Shown one piece after another: positions 45,861-54,478 of a stretch of DNA of 64,000 nucleotides (position 1 is its first letter; each line of letters opens with the position of its first letter). Position numbers and translations under genes: made by a program. The DNA is from Minicystis rosea. Its GTDB lineage: Bacteria > Myxococcota_A > Polyangia > Polyangiales > Polyangiaceae. The DNA lies in assembly GCA_001931535.1 (NCBI GenBank), contig CP016211.1, positions 6,183,573 to 6,247,572 of the forward strand, in the 5' to 3' direction. The notes under the pieces were generated by a model. That model was not told the origin of the DNA and did not search any database. It saw only the letters and a program-made list of their open reading frames with translations.

Positions 45861-46634
45861 ATGGCGTTCGTCGATCCGATCATCGCAAAGAAGACCAACG
45901 AGCTCCGGAAACGGCTTCGCTCCGTCGATGTCGACGGGCAGAAATTCTATGTCGCGGAAGGCGATCTCCTCATCGAGGACGAGAAGCTCCACGAGTACGT
46001 GCCCCACTCCGCCGACCTCGCCAAGCCGAACGTGCCTGTAGGCAGCTCCGGTGACGGGCTCCTCGGCATCATGGAGAATGGCAAGATCCTCCGCTGGCCG
46101 GAAGGCTTCGTGCTCAAGTATCGCCTGCTTCCAAAGGGGTTCTCCAGCGACCAGCGCGCCACGCTGCGCACCAACCTGGCCGCGGCCACGGGCGACTGGG
46201 AGGCCACGTGCGCCGTGACCTTCCAGGATGTGACGGACGAGGAAGACGACGCGGTCTTCACCGTGCGCTCGCACGACGCCGGCGGTGCCTTCATCGCTGC
46301 AGCCTTCTTCCCCAACAGCCCGCCCGCGATGCGGCAGATGTTGATCGATCCCTCCTATTTCTCAGCGATGGGATTCGACATGGTCGGCGTCCTGCGGCAC
46401 GAGCTCGGCCACGTCCTCGGTTTCCGACACGAGCACATCCGAAGCGGCGCGCCTCCGTACTGCCCGCGCGAGAGTCTCGACAAGACCATCGATCTCACGC
46501 AGTACGATCCCAGCTCGGTCATGCACTACTTCTGTGGTCAGGTGGGGAGCCGCGATTTGGCCATCACCCCGATCGACATCGAAGGCGCGCAAAAGGTCTA
46601 CGGTCCACCGCGCTCGGGCAAGCGTGCTGCCTGA
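45861..46634 (+). CDS. Cytosolic metzincin-type zinc protease
   Basis: A 257-residue metalloprotease. The zinc site is HELGHVLGFRHEH (His180, Glu181, His184, His190) with the Met-turn SVMHY at 219-223, as in matrixin/astacin-like enzymes. Residues about 1-80 form a prodomain-like region with KFYVAEGDLLIEDEKL, which resembles the VEGD block of M57/HEIGH-type bacterial metzincins. No signal peptide is present, which is unusual for a metzincin and suggests an intracellular effector. The ATG has GGGAGGG four to five bases upstream. It lies 40 bp after the 104-residue gene. Confidence 0.85.
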   Translation: MAFVDPIIAKKTNELRKRLRSVDVDGQKFYVAEGDLLIEDEKLHEYVPHSADLAKPNVPVGSSGDGLLGIMENGKILRWPEGFVLKYRLLPKGFSSDQRATLRTNLAAATGDWEATCAVTFQDVTDEEDDAVFTVRSHDAGGAFIAAAFFPNSPPAMRQMLIDPSYFSAMGFDMVGVLRHELGHVLGFRHEHIRSGAPPYCPRESLDKTIDLTQYDPSSVMHYFCGQVGSRDLAITPIDIEGAQKVYGPPRSGKRAA

Positions 46635-46649
46635 GCATCACGTCGCGGA

Positions 46650-46669
46650 CCTACGGATCGATGCGTAGG
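46650..46669. terminator. Hairpin 3' of the metzincin gene
   Basis: CCTACG-GATCGATG-CGTAGG, 6-bp stem, 16 bp past the metzincin stop. Plausible end of the CHAT operon transcript. Confidence 0.4.
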
Positions 46670-46888
46670 AGCGCCAACCGCAGGCGCCGATTCGAGAATC
46701 CGTATCAGCGTGAGCACGCGCGTCTCCAAGGGCCTTCGGGACGCTGTGACACGAAACATCCCTCCTCGTGAACCGCAATCCAGCTCGCTTCGACGCGGAG
46801 CACGCACGCCAGAGCGGCGATGGGAACATCGTTTGCTGATTGCCTGCGGCCGTCTCGGCGTGCCGAGCGGGTTACCAGGACAGGTATC

Positions 46889-48112
46889 ATGCAACTGCCC
46901 CAAAACACGCTGGAGCTTTTGGACAAGGCCATCGCCTCCGTGGAGAGGCGCCCCGAGCTCGCGGACCGCGAGCGAATGTTGCACATGCTGCGGATCGCGC
47001 GCGCCGAGGCCGAGCGCGCGATGCGATCGCCGCTGCGGGATCTGGACCCCACCGCGAGCGAGGCCGCCCTCGTGCTGTCCCTCATCATCAGCGCTCACGA
47101 CGGCGTCCTGCCGTCGCCTCCGGAGGTCATCGTCGGATGGCTGCCCGGCGAGGATCTCGATCCCGGCTGGATCAGCTCGCTCATCAACTACTTCCGTTCG
47201 AAGCGCGTGCCCTTCCGCACCCACGACGCGAGCGCTTCGCCGGACGAGCGCGGCAGCGGTGTCGTCCGCGTGGCCGACGACATCACCATCACGATGGTGG
47301 GCGACTGGGGCATCGGCAACGCCTCCTCGTCCGACATCGCGCGCTGCATGAGGGCGCTCCACCCGAATTACACCATCCACCTCGGCGACGTGTACTACTC
47401 GGGGACGCCCGACGAGGAGCGCGAGCGCTTCACGTTCGTGTGGCCGGCCGGCCGCGACGGCGCCTTCGCGCTCAACTCGAACCACGAGATGTACGCCGGC
47501 GGTGAGGGTTATTTCGAGGTCGCGCTCGCCGACGACAAATTCTCGCTCCAGGATCGATGTAGCTATTTCGCGCTGGAGAACAGCAACAACATCATCTTCG
47601 GCCTCGACAGCGCCTATCCTTCGCACGCGTGGCTGTACGAAAAGGGGGAGCTCGACGAGGTGCAATTGCGCTTCCTCCGGAAGCACGCGAAGCGGGCGCG
47701 CGACGCGGGGAAGCGCATCACGGTGCTGACGCACCATCAACCCATCAACATGGATGGCACGCTCGTCGCTCCGCTGTGGGAGCAGGTGACGAACGCCGTC
47801 GGGCCCGGCGACCTGAGCTGGTATTGGGGCCACATCCACGGCGCTGCGGTGTTCAAGCCGAAGCGCCTCCACAACGGTGTGACGATTCACGGCCGTTGCG
47901 TCGGACACGGCGGCATCCCTTACACCCCGTTCGATCGCGTCGCAGCGATGGAGTGGACCGAGCCCGACAAGGCCGATGATCCCGACGAAGGGCGTCGCGC
48001 CCTCAACGGGTTCGTGTCCCTGCGTTTCGCCGGTGACCAACTGGAGGAGACGTTTTACGACGAGAAGGGCCGCATGCGGCACCGGATGGGCGCGCTCGCC
48101 AAAGCGGCTTGA
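46889..48112 (+). CDS. Calcineurin-like metallophosphoesterase with helical N-terminal domain
   Basis: A 407-residue protein. The metallophosphoesterase core has VGDWGIG (Asp139), HLGDVYY (Asp167), SNHE (Asn198-His199, in place of the usual GNHE), THHQP (His282-283) and GHIHG (His315, His317), a full set of di-metal ligands. Residues about 1-110 are helical with an acidic and Arg-rich start (NTLELLDKAIASVERRPEL) and could bind a partner or nucleic acid. No signal peptide. It sits alone between the hairpin after the metzincin and the gluzincin gene. Substrate could be a protein, a cyclic nucleotide or nucleic acid. Confidence 0.88.
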   Translation: MQLPQNTLELLDKAIASVERRPELADRERMLHMLRIARAEAERAMRSPLRDLDPTASEAALVLSLIISAHDGVLPSPPEVIVGWLPGEDLDPGWISSLINYFRSKRVPFRTHDASASPDERGSGVVRVADDITITMVGDWGIGNASSSDIARCMRALHPNYTIHLGDVYYSGTPDEERERFTFVWPAGRDGAFALNSNHEMYAGGEGYFEVALADDKFSLQDRCSYFALENSNNIIFGLDSAYPSHAWLYEKGELDEVQLRFLRKHAKRARDAGKRITVLTHHQPINMDGTLVAPLWEQVTNAVGPGDLSWYWGHIHGAAVFKPKRLHNGVTIHGRCVGHGGIPYTPFDRVAAMEWTEPDKADDPDEGRRALNGFVSLRFAGDQLEETFYDEKGRMRHRMGALAKAA

Positions 48113-48207
48113 GCGCGGCCGCGCTCGAGGAGACTCGGCGAGGTATCGAGAGAGAGGGATGGAGTACGCGAGCGGGCCGAGCAACGGATTGCCATTCAGC
48201 CACCGGC

Positions 48208-48248
48208 GGCCCCTTTACATCTTGCCTCTTCATCACAGACTTCCAGCA
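48208..48248 (+). promoter_or_regulatory. Shared promoter-like element, copy 2
   Basis: Begins GGCCCCTTTACA, with TTTACA, a 16-bp spacer and CAGACT. It is 31 of 41 identical to the element at 42249. It sits 18 bp before the gluzincin ATG, so the leader would be short. Confidence 0.6.
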
Positions 48249-48265
48249 TTCGAAACGAGGGACGT

Positions 48266-49642
48266 ATGACCGCTTCCCGCGCACGGGTCCTCGCCGAGAT
48301 CGAGCACCGCATGGATCTGCTCCCGCGCGAGATCGCTCGGATCCAGGCGGCGGTGGCGGCGAACGAGAGCGGCTTCAAGATTCACACGACGCAGGTGGAC
48401 GTGCTCAGGCTGACGCTCGACGAGCTGTTTCAGCGCCAGCGAGCGTTCCTGACAGGCCTCGATGGCGACATGACGGACGCCGACTTCGCCGAGAACCTCT
48501 GGAATCTCGTCTTCGAAGAGGTCACGGGCGCACAGACGATCTGGGAGACCTTCGCGCAAGCCTTCTCCGCCCGGCGACAGCCGGAGCTGGCCTCATTCCT
48601 GGACACGGCCGATCTCGTCGCCAACGACTGTTACCAGGTCTGCCTCGACCGGGCACAGAGCTTTGGAGCGATCGACGCCAGCAGCAGACGCGTGCCGCCG
48701 CTCGTGTGCCCGACGCCGTTCGGCGAGCCGACCGCCTATGGTCAAGGTGCGCTGTTTCGCGATCTCCGCTACGTGAACTGGCGCTTTCACGATCTGCTCT
48801 TGCCCCTTCCGCTCGTATTCTTTCCGGTCGATCAACTGACGTGCATCTGGCTCCTACCCATGCTTTGCCACGAGGTGGGGCACCAGGTGGACAAGGATCT
48901 CCAGGTCTCGAACGAGCTTGGGCCGCTGCTTGCGACGGCCCAAGCGCTGCCGCCCGAACGACGGGCCGCATGGAATACGTGGTGCAAAGAGGTGGTGGCC
49001 GACGTGTTCGGCGTGCTGCTGGGGAATACCGGCTTTGCCCAGACGCTCGCCTCGTTGCTCGTCGTGCTCGCGCCGGCCCCGGCATACCAGACGTTCTGCG
49101 TGGACGCGAAGCACGCGCATCCGCTCCTGCGCGTGAGGACCGTCTCGGCGCTGCTGCGCAGGCTCGGCGCTCCGGCGCTCGCCGACACCCTTGCTCGGTT
49201 GGAAGCGGACGCACGAGCGCTTCCCGCGCCGGAGGGGCTCGCGCCCTTCTACGACGACGTCGACGTCGTGGCCGCGACGCTGCTCGACACCAAGCTCGGG
49301 GCGCTGCACGGGCACGCGATGGCGGAGCTGAATCCGAACGTCGCCTCGGACGCGAAGAGCGTCTCGGCGCTCGCAGGCTTCCTCGCTCATGGCATGTTCC
49401 GCCCCGCGCCCGACAAGCCCTCTCCGTTTCCGTATCGCCTCGTACCGGCAGCCGCACAGCTCGCCTTCGTCACGGCGGCCCCGGGGCCGGCATCGCTCGA
49501 CACCATTCAACAGCGCGCGACCGAGTTCGTGGCGGCCATTCCACGGCCGGCATTCCTCGACGGAGGCACCGCGCTCACCGCGAAGCGCAAGACGTTCCTC
49601 GCGGACGTCGCGCGGCGGATCAATTTCAAAGGCGAAAGCTGA
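48266..49642 (+). CDS. Cytosolic gluzincin-type zinc protease
   Basis: A 458-residue protein. The metal site is CHEVGHQVDK (His202, Glu203, His206), with the third ligand Glu242 in KEVVADVFG, an ExxAD arrangement found in neprilysin-like gluzincins (Asp246 supports His206). The N-terminal 130 residues are helical. No signal peptide or membrane helix is visible, so this is a cytosolic metalloprotease, again unusual. It is preceded by the shared promoter element. It is the last gene of the island; a convergent gene follows after 91 bp. Confidence 0.75.
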   Translation: MTASRARVLAEIEHRMDLLPREIARIQAAVAANESGFKIHTTQVDVLRLTLDELFQRQRAFLTGLDGDMTDADFAENLWNLVFEEVTGAQTIWETFAQAFSARRQPELASFLDTADLVANDCYQVCLDRAQSFGAIDASSRRVPPLVCPTPFGEPTAYGQGALFRDLRYVNWRFHDLLLPLPLVFFPVDQLTCIWLLPMLCHEVGHQVDKDLQVSNELGPLLATAQALPPERRAAWNTWCKEVVADVFGVLLGNTGFAQTLASLLVVLAPAPAYQTFCVDAKHAHPLLRVRTVSALLRRLGAPALADTLARLEADARALPAPEGLAPFYDDVDVVAATLLDTKLGALHGHAMAELNPNVASDAKSVSALAGFLAHGMFRPAPDKPSPFPYRLVPAAAQLAFVTAAPGPASLDTIQQRATEFVAAIPRPAFLDGGTALTAKRKTFLADVARRINFKGES

Positions 49643-49733
49643 CGACGTGGCGGTGCTTTTCCGCAGCAACATTGCAACACAGCGTCGAAGTCCGGCCGAA
49701 TGTGACCAGACCTCGAGCGGGCAACATCAGCGC

Positions 49734-50285
49734 TCACGCCACGTGGTTTTCCACCTGCGTCACGTGCGGGCTCAGGACCCCGCGCGTCACCGCCATTTCG
49801 TGGACGCCCCTGACGACCTGGATGAGCTCTTCTGCGCTCGAGATCTGCATTCCCATCCCCGACAGGTGCGGGAACGTCCATTTGGCTGCGGCGTCGATCG
49901 ACGAGAAGATCTTCTGGGGAAACTTGGTGCGGCTGAGCATTTGGAAGGACGTCAGCATTCCGCGCACGAACGCGCCGCGAAAGCCGGTGGCTTCGAAGAC
50001 CGCGGACACGCAGCCGTAATAGGGTGAGACGAGCGGGACGCCGGCGTCGAGGGCCGCGCGCGTGTCCGCTTCGGGCAGCGGCGCGTCGTGCGAGATGAGC
50101 GTGATCTCCGCCATCCTCCCCGGACCGAGCCGCTTGCCGTGCTCGACGAGCGCGCGCACCTGCTGCTTCGCGCTCGCCGCGGGGAGACTTTGCCGGCCCA
50201 TCACGGGCATCACGATCGATCGCCACGTCGCCACCATGCAGAAGGCGTCCTCGTATGCGATCTTCGGCGATTCGGGGCGCACCAC
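49734..50285 (-). CDS. Conserved myxobacterial-type protein of unknown function
   Basis: A 183-residue soluble protein: a mixed alpha/beta N-terminal region (MVRPESPKIAYEDAF...WRSIVMPVMGRQ), a middle ITLISHDAPLPEADTRAALD block, and a C-terminal helix-rich half with a GMGMQISS segment. I do not recognise a named domain, though the pattern recalls small conserved myxobacterial proteins. It is convergent with the gluzincin gene and divergent from the FAD oxidase. Confidence 0.55.
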   Translation of the reverse strand: MVRPESPKIAYEDAFCMVATWRSIVMPVMGRQSLPAASAKQQVRALVEHGKRLGPGRMAEITLISHDAPLPEADTRAALDAGVPLVSPYYGCVSAVFEATGFRGAFVRGMLTSFQMLSRTKFPQKIFSSIDAAAKWTFPHLSGMGMQISSAEELIQVVRGVHEMAVTRGVLSPHVTQVENHVA

Positions 50286-50486
50286 GATCCGAGACTATCG
50301 CAGCCCGCGCGTTTTTTCGCGAGCCCCTTTCGCCGCACGGCTTGCGAATGCGGCCCCGGATACCGAGCGCGGCAATCCGCCACGCGGGGCACCGTTGTAA
50401 TGGCGCGCCGTTCGGGTAGCGTCGTGCGATGCTCGGTGATCGACTTTGCAGCGGTCGATCCGCGAGCTGCCCCAGGGAGGAACGAA

Positions 50487-52817
50487 ATGGCCGTCCGAAC
50501 TCTGCCAGAGCGAATGCAGGCTTTTTACGAGCGCCTCAATGAAGAGAAGGAGGCGGCGCTCGCCGAGCTTCCCGATCTGTATACCGATGACATCCAGTTC
50601 ATCAGCCCCATCGAAGAGCGCGATGGCATCGAGGCGTTCAAGACCTCGTGGGCGCAGGCGTTCAAGACTTACCAGGCCTTCACGTTCCACGACTTCAAGT
50701 GCATTGGGGATGACCAAGCCTTCGCGCTCTTCTACACGATGACCATCTACATCGGCGTGGGGAACCCGATGCCGACGCCGACCGCGACGCTCTTCATCGC
50801 GCGCGAGGGCAAGGTCTACTACCAATACGACTACTGGGACACCGTCGGCGGGCTCACGATGATCTACCCGCCGCTGCACACTGCATATCAATGGGCCGTC
50901 GCGCTCATGCTCGGCGGCGGCAAGCCGATCGAGCGCGATCCCGATGTGCACGTCCCCCTCCAGGGCAAGGACGGTTGTTATCACCCCACGAGCGAGGGCG
51001 AGATCGTCTCGCTCGTCCGGAAGGCGCGCGATCTCGGCGGGAAGATCCGCGTCGTCGGATCGGCGCACTCGGTGTGGGAAGCGATCATCCCCGAGGGCTT
51101 CGATCCGAGCGCGCCGACCAACGAGATGTTGGTGTGCCTCGACAAGTACGACCGCATCCTCGGCTTCCGCGACGATCCCGAGCACCCGGGCTGCGTCCTC
51201 GTCGAGGTGGAGGCGGGTTGTCATCTCGGCGAGTCACCGCGGCACCCGGTGCCCAACGTGCTCTCTCCGACGGCTTCGCGCGATCCGCGGACGCCGAACG
51301 TCACCCACCGCGCCACCTGGGAACAGAGCCTCAACTACGCTTTGCAGGAGCGCGGCTTCGCGCTGCCGGATCTCGGCGGCATCACGCACCAGACGCTCGG
51401 AGGGTTCCTCTCCACGGGATCGGCCGGCGGCACGTGCCAGTGGTCGTTCCTCGACTCCATCGCGGCCTTTCGTGTCGTCGACGGCGACGCGCGCGTGCGT
51501 GTCCTCACCGCGAAGGACGAAGACGCCGACGCGTTCGCTGCGATCGGCGCGGGCCTCGGCCTCGCGGGCATCGTGTCCACCGTGACGCTGCGGGCGGTGC
51601 CCACGTACAACATCGTCGGCACCGAGACGACGAGCCTCGCCGCCTCGGCGCCCGATCTCGACTTCTACGGTGACGGCGACGCGAAGAGGCCATCACTCGC
51701 GCGCTTCTTGAAGGAGACCGACTACGCGCGGCTGATGTGGTGGCCGCAAAGGAACTTCGATCGCCTCGTGGTGTGGAAGGCGAAGCGCGTCGCGCCCACG
51801 CCCGATTTCAAGCCGAAGCCGTACGAAGAGGTGGGCAGCTTCTCGGTGCTCAAGCAGACCGCGGCGTCGCTGCTCTACACCATCCTCGGCAACCTCGACG
51901 ATCCCGACAGCATCGCCGATCAAGTGAAGCGCCTCGAGCTCGTCGGCCACGATTTCGGCTCTGCCGTGAAGGCGCTCGTCACCACGATCCGCAGCGCGCC
52001 GCCGCCCGATCCCGCGTACCCCGTCGTGCCGCAGGAGAAGCATCCGTGGCTGTCGGCGCTGGCCGAGACGCTGCTCGGCGAGCGGCATCCGGCGGTGACG
52101 CTCGGCTCGGCGTGGACGCGCGTCGCCGAGGTGCTCGCGCACATGCTCGACACGCTGGTCGCCGGTGGATTGAGCAGCGAGCTCTTCGCGCCGCTCGCGC
52201 AGCTCCTCGAGTGGGCCGCGCCGCACCTCATCGACAAGATCCTCTCGCCGTTCGTCTCGCTCGGCGAGGACGGCGGCCCCGCGGTGCAGACCTTCCAAGA
52301 CGTCTGGTACCTCGGCCTGCCGATGGACAACGGCATGGATGACATCCTGATGCCGACCTACTTCACCGAGATCTGGATCCCCTTCACCGAAGAGGGCGGC
52401 GAGGTGAAGAAGGCCATCGCGGCGCTGCGCAAGCTGTTCGACGCGGATGGCACGGCCGAAGGCTGCTACGCGGCGACGGGCCCGTTCAGCATCGAGCTCT
52501 ACGCGACGCGCGCCGGCCAGACGTTCCACCTCGATCCCGCATACGGCGACAAGGACGTGTTCCGCGTCGACGTGTTCTGGTTCGGCTACAACGGGGGTGA
52601 TCCCGTGCAGGACTTCTACCCGCAGTTCTGGAAGGCGCTCGAAGGGCTCGAGTACCGGCTCCACTGGGGGAAGTTCCTGCCGACGCCGGAGCAGCTCGCG
52701 CCGGAGAAGCTCACCGCACGCTTCCCGAAGTTCGCGGCCTGGAAGGCGGCGCGCGCGAAGGCGGATCCCAAGGACGTCTTCCTCACCGGCTATTGGAAGA
52801 AGCACCTCGGGCTTTGA
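50487..52817 (+). CDS. SnoaL-like domain fused to an FAD-linked aldonolactone-oxidase-like enzyme
   Basis: A 776-residue soluble fusion. Residues about 1-135 are a SnoaL/NTF2-like fold (YERLNEEKEAALAELPDLYTDDIQFISP). From about 170 onward a PCMH-type FAD-binding domain begins (GKIRVVGSAHSVWEAIIPEG), with LGGITHQTLGGFLSTGSAGG as the flavin loop, and the C-terminal half resembles D-arabinono-1,4-lactone oxidase (VFRVDVFWF; CYAATGPFSIELYAT). The enzyme should oxidise a lactone or alcohol with O2 or a cytochrome as acceptor. GGGAGG lies seven bases before the ATG. No signal peptide; substrate unknown. Confidence 0.8.
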   Translation: MAVRTLPERMQAFYERLNEEKEAALAELPDLYTDDIQFISPIEERDGIEAFKTSWAQAFKTYQAFTFHDFKCIGDDQAFALFYTMTIYIGVGNPMPTPTATLFIAREGKVYYQYDYWDTVGGLTMIYPPLHTAYQWAVALMLGGGKPIERDPDVHVPLQGKDGCYHPTSEGEIVSLVRKARDLGGKIRVVGSAHSVWEAIIPEGFDPSAPTNEMLVCLDKYDRILGFRDDPEHPGCVLVEVEAGCHLGESPRHPVPNVLSPTASRDPRTPNVTHRATWEQSLNYALQERGFALPDLGGITHQTLGGFLSTGSAGGTCQWSFLDSIAAFRVVDGDARVRVLTAKDEDADAFAAIGAGLGLAGIVSTVTLRAVPTYNIVGTETTSLAASAPDLDFYGDGDAKRPSLARFLKETDYARLMWWPQRNFDRLVVWKAKRVAPTPDFKPKPYEEVGSFSVLKQTAASLLYTILGNLDDPDSIADQVKRLELVGHDFGSAVKALVTTIRSAPPPDPAYPVVPQEKHPWLSALAETLLGERHPAVTLGSAWTRVAEVLAHMLDTLVAGGLSSELFAPLAQLLEWAAPHLIDKILSPFVSLGEDGGPAVQTFQDVWYLGLPMDNGMDDILMPTYFTEIWIPFTEEGGEVKKAIAALRKLFDADGTAEGCYAATGPFSIELYATRAGQTFHLDPAYGDKDVFRVDVFWFGYNGGDPVQDFYPQFWKALEGLEYRLHWGKFLPTPEQLAPEKLTARFPKFAAWKAARAKADPKDVFLTGYWKKHLGL

Positions 52818-52829
52818 GGTGCGGCGGGA

Positions 52830-52884
52830 TCGGACGCCGGCGCCGAGGCTGGAGTCGAGCCGGCGACGTGGTGGCGGCGTCCGA
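52830..52884. terminator. Bidirectional terminator-like hairpin
   Basis: TCGGACGCCG (52830-52839) pairs perfectly with CGGCGTCCGA (52875-52884) across a 35-base loop, between convergent genes. Confidence 0.4.
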
Positions 52885-52964
52885 CACGCGATTCCGATGG
52901 GCTTCACGCGTCCTTCTCTCGCGCCGCGCGCTACGCCTTCAACGGTGACTCGACGGCCGCTCGC

Positions 52965-53153
52965 TCACGACTTGACGACCTTGTCGACCAGGAAGTGAAC
53001 GGGACAGAAGCCGGTGAAAGCGCTGGAGATCATGATCACCGCCGTCAACGCCGTGAGCGCGAGCCAGCGGGGATCGAGCTTCCAAGCCATGAGCACGCTG
53101 CAAAGGATGAGCCCACCGATGATTCCGTCGTGAATCTTGATCTTCTTGGTCAT
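52965..53153 (-). CDS. DUF2892 small membrane protein (YgaP-like tail)
   Basis: A 62-residue protein read from the ATG of MTKKIKIHDGIIGG. It has two hydrophobic helices (about 10-27 and 31-48), then GFCPVHFLVDKV. That is the DUF2892 fold found as a stand-alone membrane piece or fused to rhodanese in YgaP. It likely folds as a hairpin with the conserved Cys-Pro at one face. The longer frame upstream is not supported. Confidence 0.75.
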   Translation of the reverse strand: MTKKIKIHDGIIGGLILCSVLMAWKLDPRWLALTALTAVIMISSAFTGFCPVHFLVDKVVKS

Positions 53154-53504
53154 GGCGACATGTCTTTCCCGCGTTGGTCGGCGAGCGGCTTCGCGCTCCG
53201 CCGCTGCGACATCGAGAACGTCCGTCGTTGCGCGAGGTCGCGTGGAGCTGCCCACGGATCGCGGCGAGGAGACCCGACGACGCGCGACGAAGCGTCGGCA
53301 ACGCCCTCTCTCGGCTCCAGTCCTGCGCCATCCCCGCGCCACCGTCTTGTGGCATCGCTGCAAGCGACACTCGCAAGAATGCGAAGCACGCATGTTCCGA
53401 TCGGCGATGAGCCTCGCTGCTCTCTTCGCCTACGAGCACTCCAGACGAAGCCGCAGAACGGCGCGCAGTAGACCGCGCGGCCGAGGCCGTGCGAAGATGA
53501 AGGC
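53154..53504. other. Divergent spacer
   Basis: About 350 bp between the DUF2892 gene and the lectin lipoprotein. No gene is supported, no clear repeat; presumably promoters for both. Confidence 0.4.
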
Positions 53505-54287
<783 letters not shown>

Positions 54288-54478
54288 CGTGCACGGCGGG
54301 CGGTGAGCTCCATGGCTGGAGGTCACCGGAGTCGACGTGAGCTCACCGCACGCCGGCCGCGAGCACGTCATTCAGATACAGAATCTTCCACGCAGCGCCG
54401 AGGAGCGCTCGTAGAGCTCGAAGCGCGGGCTCTTCATGGCTGCTCATGCGAGCCTATCGTGAAGAGCCCCGCCTCCCC

